From contig BCGQ01000011.1 of NCBI GenBank assembly GCA_001599355.1, positions 62,001 through 126,000 on the forward strand: a DNA stretch of 64,000 bases, in the 5' to 3' direction. This document shows positions 55,913 to 64,000 of this stretch, piece by piece. The translations under genes were made by a program, and so were the position numbers. The notes beneath the pieces were generated by a model that saw only the letters and a list, made by a program, of their open reading frames with translations, was not told the DNA's origin and did not search any database. Each line of letters starts with the position of its first letter. Positions within the stretch are counted from its first letter, which is position 1. The stretch is from Nakazawaea peltata (lineage: Eukaryota; Ascomycota; Pichiomycetes; Alaninales; Pachysolenaceae).

Positions 55913-56195
55913 AAGCAATGCTAGCTAAGCAATTCACTAGGAAATTGTATTACTTAAGAAAATGCTATTGAGCAGATTACTCTTTAAGGAAATATACTAT
56001 TTAAGTAATACTATTAAGCAAGCAGCAAATTACCAGTGAAGATACAAGGCAATAGGAGTACTGGAATATTGGGCTGAAAAGCCGGGAGCTGAGATACTTA
56101 ACTATAACTAACACTTGAATATTATTGTATTATACCATAATTAGAATATTCCACGCTCTGGTTCTACCCCCAGTTACTCTAGGTTCCTCAGTCCC

Positions 56196-59100
56196 TCAAC
56201 TCTCACCCCTAAATATTTGATTTCCCATCTGAGTAACCCCCAATTTAAGCAATTTCAACCGAATCACATAGTAGGTTATCACCCTATAAACAATTGTAAC
56301 CCCTATAAGAACCAGTAATAACATTTTATAATTGTAATTGAGTCCATATTGATCAAGAACATCTTGTCCATTCTGGAAAATACAGTTCCCATCAGCCGTA
56401 CGCTGGGATTCTTCACATGTATATGTATCCTGCTTTCTAAAACTCATATTTGTCACCAGCATAACTCCATAATGTAATGGAGATGTCCAATTGATGGCTT
56501 TTAAGAACCCGGACATCTCCAAAGACATAAGACCTGCCATGAATGTAGAAATAGATAACACCAACGAGATCACATTCATAGCAAAACCGACATGGTTAAA
56601 GAATGTATTGAAGGTGATTCCAAGACTCTCTCCACAATTGACTACACAGGTCAGAATATACATTACAGAAAAGAATAACCCTGGAGTTCGTGGTAATCCG
56701 ATCACCATAACAAGGAACAGAGAGAGAAGAACCGAACTGAAAATCTCAAATGGAATTTCAATCACCAAATACAGCCAGAAGAACAGACCCAATCCAAAGA
56801 CTCGATCATGATATTCTTCGTAGAAGAAATCCCTCTCTCTTGGGTAAATACACAAATTATTGAGCATACCTACAAAATACAAAGGTGTGATACCCTGCTG
56901 AATAACCATCAACTTTGTAGTCACACCATCATAATTATTATGGAGTGGAGAGAAGAAAACTGCCAAAATTATCCCCATTCCAGCTACTTGAGTAGTACGA
57001 TTTACAACTACATCTTTATCTCGGATCACTCCAAGCCATTGTCTACTACAAAGCAATGGGAACAGGATCCTGAAGGGTGCCACTTCACGGATAATTGAGG
57101 AGAAATATTGTGAGGTTTCTTTTGAACCCAAATCCATGATTTGGGAGTTGTCGAACCCTTGACAATTCTCGGCTACTTGTTCTTTCCATTTGTCAAGTAA
57201 TTTTGTGACCCTTGTCCTGGATTCCATCTCATCATACACATTTTGGGTATTGACACTAATTAAATCCAAGACATAATCCAGAGGATTAGTCAATTGAGGC
57301 ACAGAGTATCCCAACAGACCAAAATGATCCACCATCTCATCTGGAGATCCGTTGAACAGGACTTGACCTCCCTTCAGAAGTAACAATACACTTCCAAATT
57401 GGTCGAACAAGTCGGAGCGAGGTTGATGAATGGTCATTATCACCGTCTTCCCCTCGTCACTTAACCGTTTCAACACTTCCAAAATCGATGATGCCGTGAA
57501 CAGATCCAATCCTGAAGTAGGTTCATCCAATAACAATATCTTCGGATTGTTCAATAATTGAATAGAAATAGAAACTCTCCGTTTCTCTCCTCCGGATATA
57601 CCTTTCTTCAAGTCAGATCCTACGGCTATATCTTGGCAGTCTCTCAACCCCATTCTACGAATTACGTCATCTACGATCAGTTCTCTTTCAGCAGCAGAAG
57701 GTACCGTTTTAGAAAGTCTCAAATCCAGCAGGTACTTCAATGTCTCTCGGACTGTCAAAGTAGGTAATAAATGATCATCGTCTTGGGATACATACGAACA
57801 AATCGACCTCACAAGCTCCGGAGATACTTTATATCTATCAAAGATCACCTCTCCACTAGACAGATAAGCTGTCATTAAGGTGGATGAAATTCTCCCGGAA
57901 ATGTAATTCAAAAGAGACGATTTACCGGACCCGGATGGGCCCATAATTGCATTTAATTTCCCATATTCAAACGAAGCATTTACACCATTCAAGATTACCT
58001 TCTCTGTAGGTTTCCTACCACTTAATTTCATCCAAAGATTGGATACTTTTACTTCGAGGAAGATATTTCGAAGGTAAACGTTGACATGGTTAGAATTCGA
58101 AGGGGGGTTAATTACATTGGGGGTAATTTTAACCTCCTTCCCACCTTCAAGATTCTCTCCATCTCCCGCATTACCTTTAATACCATCCCGAGAACTCTTT
58201 ATCTGTTTCGCTAATGAAACATCTACGACATTAAATTTAAATATGACCCCTGCTAATACAGAAAAGCCCAGAGCAATAGCAAATTGAGCACACAACGGTT
58301 TAGTGATCCAATTCTCGTGGAATCCTAGCTGTTTAAGTAAATATGCACCATCTTCAGTCTGGCAAATTGTATCTACGTTTGGATTTCCAGCATATTGAGT
58401 GAAACAGTCACCTTTAAAACCTGTAAACTCGTTCGAACAGAACAGTCCAAATGCGTACCATAAAGCATTGATCCAAGTAGACCATCTTACATAGACAGGC
58501 ATTTGAGTAGTGTTCACAAAGTAACCGGAGGCCATGGAGGAGAAAGTGTAGTACAAGTTACCATACAATGAAGACAAGGCAAAGTCACGGGATAAAGCAA
58601 CACACATAGTAGCTAATCCTATGGTCACCATATGGTTCAAGATGGAGCCAGCTAAAAATATAAAGTAATGGGAAGCAGAATCAGTTCTCAAACCTGTCAT
58701 GAAGTATAATATGACCGAGAAGAGGAAGGGTACTGGAAAATCTTCAAGTGGAAGCTTAGCTATTCTTCTGGCAATGATAAAACCTGGAATAGACACACAT
58801 CTTTCGAGTCTTTCCATGTCAAACACTTTAATATCTACAATTGATAGTCTATATACTTCGAATAATAAGAAAAGGTAGCCTTGAAGTCCATTGGAGACGT
58901 ACATTACACCTTCTTTCGTACGAATTCCGGCATATGAGTCTCCAGGTTTGAAGAAAACCCATCCACTGATTAATCCCATGACAATTGGCTCGATCCAAAC
59001 AGCTGCTAATGTGAGGGGATCACGGAAAGCAAGTAAGAAATTTCTACGAATGAGAATTGACACTTGACGAAAGAAAGGTGTCGAGCCTGAAGAGTTATCA

Positions 59101-60359
59101 AGAAGAGAATTCAGAGAATGAAGCTTGGAACGACTCAGAAGGTTCTCAGCAAGACACAGCTGAGTTTCTTCATCGGTTAAAAGCCATCCTTCTCTCTTCT
59201 GCTGTTGTTTCCAATTGGAAACAATCCGTTGCAAATTCAGACGACTCTCTTTTTCATCTTTCTCATCTCTAGTATCTACGCTAGTTATATCGATTATATA
59301 GTCTGCTGGGTTCACGTTGGAAGGCACCGAGAACCCGATTTGTTCGAAATATGGGAGAATACGGTCCGCCTGATTTCCATAGCAAAGTCGTCCACTACTC
59401 AATACTATAATATTATCGAAGAGGAAGAAAATATCAGACCTAGGCTGATGAATACTAACTATGAAAGTCTTACCTTTCTCAGTCAACCTTTTCAAAGTCT
59501 GGATTAAGAGATGGGCATTATAAGCATCCAATCCAGTAGTTGGCTCGTCAAGGAAGAGAACTGAAGGGTTGGTTAACATTTGAATTCCGATGGATAACCG
59601 ACGTTTTTCTCCACCAGAAAGACCTTTATGGTGATTATCACCAACAATAGTGTTACGACAGTCTTTTAAGCCCAATTCAAGGATGATTTCTTCCACCAAC
59701 AGACGTCTTTGCTCCAGCTTCCCAGCCAATTTGGGCAATCGAAGCTCAGCCGCATATAACAAGGTTTCATAGCAAGTCAATTGAGGAAGAAGAATATCCT
59801 GTTGGATTACATAAGCATGTCGAATGGTATTGATGTCTTTAGACCCATTGAACTCGACAATGCCCGATTTTACTAAATTGGAAGAGTTCAGGTACCGGCC
59901 AGAAATCGAATTAAGAAGCGTCGTCTTCAGAGACCCTGATCCTCCCATAATGGCAGTCAAGGTACCAGCCTTGATATCGAATGAAGTTGGATAAAGGACG
60001 GTTTTCATTTTGGAGGAATCTTGAGGGTCCATTTCCACTTCGTATGCCACAGATTTTTCGATGTCTTCTCGATGCCCATTATTAATCAGATCTTTTTCAA
60101 TATCGAGATGGGATATTAATTGGGGGTCTGAAGGGTCTGAAGAGGGGCCAGACGAAGGGCCAGACGAAGGAGAGTCTGTAGTCGACATCTTTCCATTCCA
60201 AGTCCTATTATCACCGGAATCACCTTTAGAGCCAAAAAATCTCCCAATCACCCCAGTCTTCCCTCCCTTCCTCAGTCTAATACAAAGATCTCTCACTTTA
60301 ATATGGACCCGCTCAGTCTCTGTGAAAGAGAGACCTTGATGGGATGGTTTGTTGGTCAT
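56196..60359 (-). CDS. Full-size ABCG (White/Yol075c-type) transporter
   Basis: A 1387-residue transporter in the order NBD1-TMD1-NBD2-TMD2. NBD1 has its P-loop near residue 137, LSGGEKRRLSIGIQ, LFLDEPTTGLDA and SIHQPRSDIF; NBD2 has GPSGSGKSSLLN (about 805), ISGGEKRRVSISIQ, LLLDEPTSGLD and TIHQPRSDLF. The IHQPRSD motif and lack of PDR signatures point to the White-like full ABCG group that includes S. cerevisiae YOL075C. Six helices follow each NBD. The NBD1 P-loop reads GGSGS-(CTG)-KTT: Ala replaces the invariant Gly before the Lys, so site 1 may be altered. Substrate unknown; a vacuolar or plasma membrane location is possible. Confidence 0.87.
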   Translation of the reverse strand: MTNKPSHQGLSFTETERVHIKVRDLCIRLRKGGKTGVIGRFFGSKGDSGDNRTWNGKMSTTDSPSSGPSSGPSSDPSDPQLISHLDIEKDLINNGHREDIEKSVAYEVEMDPQDSSKMKTVLYPTSFDIKAGTLTAIMGGSGSLKTTLLNSISGRYLNSSNLVKSGIVEFNGSKDINTIRHAYVIQQDILLPQLTCYETLLYAAELRLPKLAGKLEQRRLLVEEIILELGLKDCRNTIVGDNHHKGLSGGEKRRLSIGIQMLTNPSVLFLDEPTTGLDAYNAHLLIQTLKRLTEKGKTFIVSIHQPRSDIFFLFDNIIVLSSGRLCYGNQADRILPYFEQIGFSVPSNVNPADYIIDITSVDTRDEKDEKESRLNLQRIVSNWKQQQKREGWLLTDEETQLCLAENLLSRSKLHSLNSLLDNSSGSTPFFRQVSILIRRNFLLAFRDPLTLAAVWIEPIVMGLISGWVFFKPGDSYAGIRTKEGVMYVSNGLQGYLFLLFEVYRLSIVDIKVFDMERLERCVSIPGFIIARRIAKLPLEDFPVPFLFSVILYFMTGLRTDSASHYFIFLAGSILNHMVTIGLATMCVALSRDFALSSLYGNLYYTFSSMASGYFVNTTQMPVYVRWSTWINALWYAFGLFCSNEFTGFKGDCFTQYAGNPNVDTICQTEDGAYLLKQLGFHENWITKPLCAQFAIALGFSVLAGVIFKFNVVDVSLAKQIKSSRDGIKGNAGDGENLEGGKEVKITPNVINPPSNSNHVNVYLRNIFLEVKVSNLWMKLSGRKPTEKVILNGVNASFEYGKLNAIMGPSGSGKSSLLNYISGRISSTLMTAYLSSGEVIFDRYKVSPELVRSICSYVSQDDDHLLPTLTVRETLKYLLDLRLSKTVPSAAERELIVDDVIRRMGLRDCQDIAVGSDLKKGISGGEKRRVSISIQLLNNPKILLLDEPTSGLDLFTASSILEVLKRLSDEGKTVIMTIHQPRSDLFDQFGSVLLLLKGGQVLFNGSPDEMVDHFGLLGYSVPQLTNPLDYVLDLISVNTQNVYDEMESRTRVTKLLDKWKEQVAENCQGFDNSQIMDLGSKETSQYFSSIIREVAPFRILFPLLCSRQWLGVIRDKDVVVNRTTQVAGMGIILAVFFSPLHNNYDGVTTKLMVIQQGITPLYFVGMLNNLCIYPRERDFFYEEYHDRVFGLGLFFWLYLVIEIPFEIFSSVLLSLFLVMVIGLPRTPGLFFSVMYILTCVVNCGESLGITFNTFFNHVGFAMNVISLVLSISTFMAGLMSLEMSGFLKAINWTSPLHYGVMLVTNMSFRKQDTYTCEESQRTADGNCIFQNGQDVLDQYGLNYNYKMLLLVLIGVTIVYRVITYYVIRLKLLKLGVTQMGNQIFRGES

Positions 60360-60876
60360 TTTGAATATTAGTCAACGACTAGCGTCGTAGGAGTGATAGG
60401 ATGAGTTACAACGGTCAAAAGAAGTCCAATATCTTTTCAATCCGATAATTGATCCGACCATTGCTCTAATTTGCTCATTGGCCTTGCTCTGCTCTCGGGA
60501 GACGCTGGGCGCAAATCGTTACCATTAGGCGGGAGATTCCCCGCGCAATCGGCGGAGTCCCTGCAAAAATAGATTTTGATAGTGTGGAATAGTGTGGATG
60601 GAGAAAATATATATGGTGAGTGAGGTGAATGAGTATCTTGGGTCTCCAATCTCCAAGCTCTCATATCCAGTCTCTGCTCTCCAGTCTCTGCTCTCCAGCC
60701 TCCTATCTCCCCCATCTATCCCCAAACTCCATTCAATCTTCATCTCTTATACGAGCACTCAACAGTACTATACGAGCGTATACGAGCTTGAGCATTATAC
60801 GAAAGTACCAGTGTGAGTTCCTGCATCAGCATTTTATTACTTTTTTATATACGACAAAGCCTTATTTATTATGCAT
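60360..60876. other. Intergenic region ABCG / UTP14
   Basis: 517 bp. It contains the ABCG promoter with GC-rich inverted words (GCGGG-N6-CCCGC at 60530-60545), a 14-bp tandem repeat (60667-60698), and several TATACGAGC-type words (60768-60802). No gene was seen. Confidence 0.55.
60667..60698. repeat. 14-bp tandem repeat
   Basis: CCAGTCTCTGCTCT occurs twice head to tail and a third partial CCAG follows. Confidence 0.75.
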
Positions 60877-63456
60877 CTATTTAAAAGGGGCTTTCAATGG
60901 ATCGATAACAGATCCATGCTTAGCAATGACACGAGGCATAGTCATCTTCTGATGCACCTCTCTACTAGTCCATTCCTGGCCGATCGGCATTCTCAATGAC
61001 CGTTCATATTGCTCCATAGTTTCAAATGGATAAGGAACTCCATTCGACTGGTATTTGACGTTCTTTTTGTTAACCTTTTCGTTAATAATGACGTTTTTCT
61101 TGTTCTTATCCAATCTCTTACCGTTGGCAACGACACCGGCCACCTTCTTAACGATCTTCTTCTTCTTGTTCTTCTTATTTCCACCGACCCAATCACCCCA
61201 TCCAGGTAAAGTTAAGTCTACTTCTTGGTCACCTTCTTCGAACTCCACGTCTTCCTTCTCTTTCTCGAATTCGGCAACTACGTCATCACCAGCAAATGCC
61301 TCTTTGATAAGATCTTTTTGTTTGAACATGTGAATATTTTCTTCCCCCACATCATCTTCATTTTCGTTATCGGAACTTCCGAACGGATCCACGACTTTTA
61401 AGGTTTGGTCCATATCGATGATTGCGTCATCGTGGTCCAATTCGGTAGCAGATCTTTTCTTCAGTTTTTTGCTGATCAGATTCAGGGCTTTTTCAAGTTT
61501 GGATGAGCTTTGATCTACTACACCACCGATTTTACTTGAGTGTTTAGATTTCTTGTCGATAGTCAACCAAGGGTTGACTTCCAGTGTAGGTGCCAGTGGT
61601 TCCAGTGGTGCCAGTTTTGGAGCTGAGTCTTCTTTCTTTTCTCTCTTCTGCTCTCTCTTGGACATTTGATTCACCAAATTCTTGGATTCTTCAATCTCCA
61701 ACTCTTGACGAGTCTCGTCTTCCAATGCCAGAAGTTCCTCTTTTTGAGTATTTACAGATGGAGCATAGACTCTTCTACCCTCGTTCTTAGACACATTGAT
61801 CGAGTTCTGAGCGTCGTCCAAGTAACTCTCTTCCTTCAATTCTCTGATATTCTTAGCATTCTCCAGTTTAGCTCTCAGTTCGGCATTCTTCATGAAATCC
61901 ATAGCCATCACACCTTTACCTAACTTATTTCTCAACCCTTCTTCGTCGGACATTTGATCATCTTTCTCCAAATCTGACAAATCTTTATCACTGTAATCAC
62001 TCAGAGAGTCCCCATCTTCATCATATCCCATCATCTTAGATCTCAAACGTTCTCCTTGTCTTAACATTTCCTCCATTTCTCCTCTCAGCTCCAGATCTTT
62101 GGACATTCCACTTTTGATCATCGATTTGGCCCACGAAGATTGGTTCTTATGCTTTAATGACATTCTTTCTTTAGCACGTTTGATATCATGAGACTCTTGG
62201 TCACTCTCATCACCTTCTACTAACTCTTGGTTACGTTTGAGTTCCTTGTTTTTGATCTTATGATAAGTCTTGGACTTGATCTTCTTGACTCTCTTCAGTT
62301 TTCTCTCCTCTCTGAACATCAACTCTCTCATCAAACGTAACTCATTCTGTCTTTTCTTCAATTCTTCTTTTGACATTTTCAGTACTGCGATTTCTTCGAA
62401 TTGAGATTCTTTTTTGGTATCGATCAATGCCGATTGCTCTAACATATCATTTACTTTATGTTCCAACTCGGTCATAGGTTGTGTTGTTGGATCAAATGAA
62501 GTGACAGGAGGAGGAGCCGAGTCTTGGTCTTTCATCAGAGGGAAATTCAATACCTCGGCACGACGGTTTTCCTTAACAGTGTCTTCCCATTTGTTCACCT
62601 CTTCTATTTGGATCTCATATGCAGCTTTACGTTCATTTCTCTCGTGAATTCTTTGTGGTAACGGCACATCAAGAGCTTTATTGGCAGAAGAAGTATCATC
62701 TTGGTCGATCAAAATGGCATCGTTACCCTCTACACCAGCAATCATATCGGCTAATGACAATTTAGCTCCACTGGTAGGCAAGTTAAACTCATGTTCCTCA
62801 AGTTTGTAGTTGTTTAATTTCTTCTTCTCTCTTTTGAGGGAGTCCAGTTTTTGTAAGGATTGTTTAACGGCACTTAAGTCTACGTTATCTTCATCTGAAA
62901 ATCCTTCAAAGACATCACTGTCACTTTCGCTATCACTCTCACTCTGACTTTCACTCTCCTCATCGCTTTCACTTTCACTGTCACTCTCATTATCATCAAA
63001 TACAATATCTTGATCCAGAGTCTTCTTAGATTTCTTACCAGATGCCAGTTTTTGGTCCAGATCATCTAAATCCCACACTGCAGACAATGGCAACAATTCA
63101 GATTCATCTATACTCGAGTAACCCTCATCTTCATCACTATCCAATCCCAGCTTCTTCCTGTCTCTAATAGTTTGTGAGAATTTGGAATTCAACACATCGA
63201 AATCGTCGTCAGATCCTAACAGTTCGTCAGAGTCAAGTTCTTCATCTTCGAATTCCTCATCTTCATCCTCATCGTCTCCTGCTTCACCTTTTTGCATCAA
63301 TTTACGAGCGTTAAGCACACCATTCCGAGGCTCGAACTCATCTCCTGAAGAATAATCGGAGTCGGCGCCACCTCTTCTCAGTTCTGCTTTTTCGGCAAGT
63401 TGAAATGCATCGAGAACTCTTCTCTGGGACTTCTTCTTCCCACTTTTCTTAGCCAT
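60877..63456 (-). CDS. UTP14: SSU processome factor Utp14
   Basis: An 859-residue nucleolar protein starting MAKKSGKKKSQRRVLDAFQL, a close match to yeast Utp14. The N-terminal third is strongly acidic (for example 75-110 and 160-195, Ser/Asp/Glu-rich). The middle has charged coiled-coil segments (about 350-410), and the C-terminus carries the conserved GVPYPFETMEQYERSLRMPI and GQEWTSREVHQKMTMPRVI blocks. Utp14 belongs to the small-subunit processome and stimulates the helicase Dhr1 to release U3 snoRNA. PAC and RRPE words lie 50-95 bp upstream of the ATG. Confidence 0.94.
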   Translation of the reverse strand: MAKKSGKKKSQRRVLDAFQLAEKAELRRGGADSDYSSGDEFEPRNGVLNARKLMQKGEAGDDEDEDEEFEDEELDSDELLGSDDDFDVLNSKFSQTIRDRKKLGLDSDEDEGYSSIDESELLPLSAVWDLDDLDQKLASGKKSKKTLDQDIVFDDNESDSESESDEESESQSESDSESDSDVFEGFSDEDNVDLSAVKQSLQKLDSLKREKKKLNNYKLEEHEFNLPTSGAKLSLADMIAGVEGNDAILIDQDDTSSANKALDVPLPQRIHERNERKAAYEIQIEEVNKWEDTVKENRRAEVLNFPLMKDQDSAPPPVTSFDPTTQPMTELEHKVNDMLEQSALIDTKKESQFEEIAVLKMSKEELKKRQNELRLMRELMFREERKLKRVKKIKSKTYHKIKNKELKRNQELVEGDESDQESHDIKRAKERMSLKHKNQSSWAKSMIKSGMSKDLELRGEMEEMLRQGERLRSKMMGYDEDGDSLSDYSDKDLSDLEKDDQMSDEEGLRNKLGKGVMAMDFMKNAELRAKLENAKNIRELKEESYLDDAQNSINVSKNEGRRVYAPSVNTQKEELLALEDETRQELEIEESKNLVNQMSKREQKREKKEDSAPKLAPLEPLAPTLEVNPWLTIDKKSKHSSKIGGVVDQSSSKLEKALNLISKKLKKRSATELDHDDAIIDMDQTLKVVDPFGSSDNENEDDVGEENIHMFKQKDLIKEAFAGDDVVAEFEKEKEDVEFEEGDQEVDLTLPGWGDWVGGNKKNKKKKIVKKVAGVVANGKRLDKNKKNVIINEKVNKKNVKYQSNGVPYPFETMEQYERSLRMPIGQEWTSREVHQKMTMPRVIAKHGSVIDPLKAPFK

Positions 63457-63506
63457 GTTGAATTTAGTCTTGCCACACCGCTGTTACTTGAAAGATCTAT
63501 CTGATT

Positions 63507-63550
63507 CTCATCTCTTCTCATCTGGTAAAATTTTTTAGATAAAATTTTTC
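63507..63550 (-). promoter_or_regulatory. PAC and RRPE elements of UTP14
   Basis: On the coding strand GATGAG occurs twice (63507-63512 and 63517-63522) and GAAAAATTTT once (63541-63550), with a second A/T run at 63527-63536. This is the same pair of elements as in front of RIX1. Confidence 0.65.
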
Positions 63551-63618
63551 GTGAGCAGAAAATGAAAATGGAGATGATGGCTTCTTTGGAGGAAGAAATT
63601 AGAAAAACATTAAGGAAA

Positions 63619-63987
63619 ATAGTAGGGAAAATAGTAGGGGAAATTAGTAGGGGAGTAGTGAGGAAAAGTAGTAGCAAGAAGTAGAGGAAATAGTAAGGAA
63701 AAGTAGTAGGGAGAAGTAGGGAAATTAATAGGAGGGAGCGGGGAGATCAATTGTATCCGTAACTATTTTCCTTAGTAATTTGCATTACTGATTTTCTTTA
63801 CTTTTATCTTAATGCTATCTGTCTACTATCGTACCACTATCTATCTACTATCGCTTACTATTTCTTATTACTTTCCCCTACTAATTTTCCCTACTTTTCC
63901 CTACTATTTTTCCCTACTAATTTTCCCTACTGATTTTCCCTACTGATTTTCCCTACTACTTTTCCCTACTAATTTCCCCTACTTTTC
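63619..63987. repeat. Inverted blocks of AGTAGGG / CCCTACT units
   Basis: At least five AGTAGGG-type units lie in 63619-63721 and about ten CCCTACT-type units (often within TTTTCCCTACTAA) lie in 63875-63987. The two blocks are approximate reverse complements separated by about 150 bp, so the transcript could fold into a long imperfect hairpin. The right block runs close to the window edge. Confidence 0.6.
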
Positions 63988-64000
63988 TTGCCTCTCTTTA

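Larger units (their letters stand above)
55170..56195. other. Repeat-rich intergenic region
   Basis: 1.03 kb between the importin-like start and the ABCG stop. It has a G-run and purine tract (55387-55440), three 16-bp GA-rich units (55492-55539) and an eight-unit 17-bp array (55776-55912) with degenerate copies beyond it to about 56010. No gene was seen. Confidence 0.65.
63457..64000. other. UTP14 promoter and repeat-rich flank
   Basis: The first 100 bp hold the UTP14 promoter elements. The remainder is a purine-rich block (about 63597-63738) and a pyrimidine-rich block (about 63800-63995) built from related short units in opposite orientation. No gene was seen. Confidence 0.6.

Overview
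The window is nuclear chromosomal DNA of a budding yeast (Saccharomycotina). Genes are compact and mostly intronless, the few introns carry GTAAGT/GTATGT/GTGAGT donors and TACTAAC branch points, and the gene set is typically yeast (YOR1, ATG2, GDH2, RIX1, MDM34, FBP26, PEX19, UBC9, SYO1, NIF3, UTP14). The decisive clue is the genetic code. CTG codons repeatedly fall where the families have an invariant alanine: nine sites in the FBP26 gene alone, plus PTH2, YOR1, GDH2 and the importin-alpha IBB. Conserved leucines use TTG, TTA, CTT or CTC. This points to the CUG-Ala yeasts (Pachysolen, Nakazawaea, Peterozyma and kin); I cannot name the species. Motifs quoted below use Ala for CTG.

Layout. 1-162: start of a spliced minus-strand gene that runs off the left edge, then 1.3 kb of repeat-rich non-coding DNA. 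1486-4815: two tandem secreted aspartyl proteases, one with a GPI signal. 5089-7761: a Zn2Cys6 regulator, divergent from a Dss1-like mitochondrial RNB protein. 12019-13331: PTH2 and a DNAJC8/Spf31-like J-protein. 14085-16421: an unusual SP-RING protein with several SUMO-interacting motifs. 16486-20601: YOR1-type ABC transporter. 21222-26498: ATG2. 28907-31996: GDH2. 32695-34788: RIX1. 34793-36979: a small membrane protein and MDM34. 38019-40273: FBP26 and PEX19. 40700-43476: UBC9 (one intron) and SYO1. 43618-45080: a WD-like protein divergent from an 81-residue three-exon membrane protein. 46014-50630: an MFS sugar porter, a membrane-anchored HODM/DUF3445 protein and an RCH1-like transporter. 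50703-55169: NIF3, a Bsc6-like MFS protein and a divergent importin-alpha. 56196-60359: a full-size ABCG transporter. 60877-63456: UTP14.

Shared themes. RIX1, SYO1 and UTP14 all act in ribosome production, and each has RRPE and PAC-core elements just upstream. The SUMO E2 (UBC9) and the SIM-rich SP-RING protein belong to one modification pathway. ATG2, MDM34 and PEX19 concern organelle contact or biogenesis. No transposons, viral fossils, tRNA genes or CRISPR arrays were seen. Most intergenic regions carry purine tracts or short tandem repeats.
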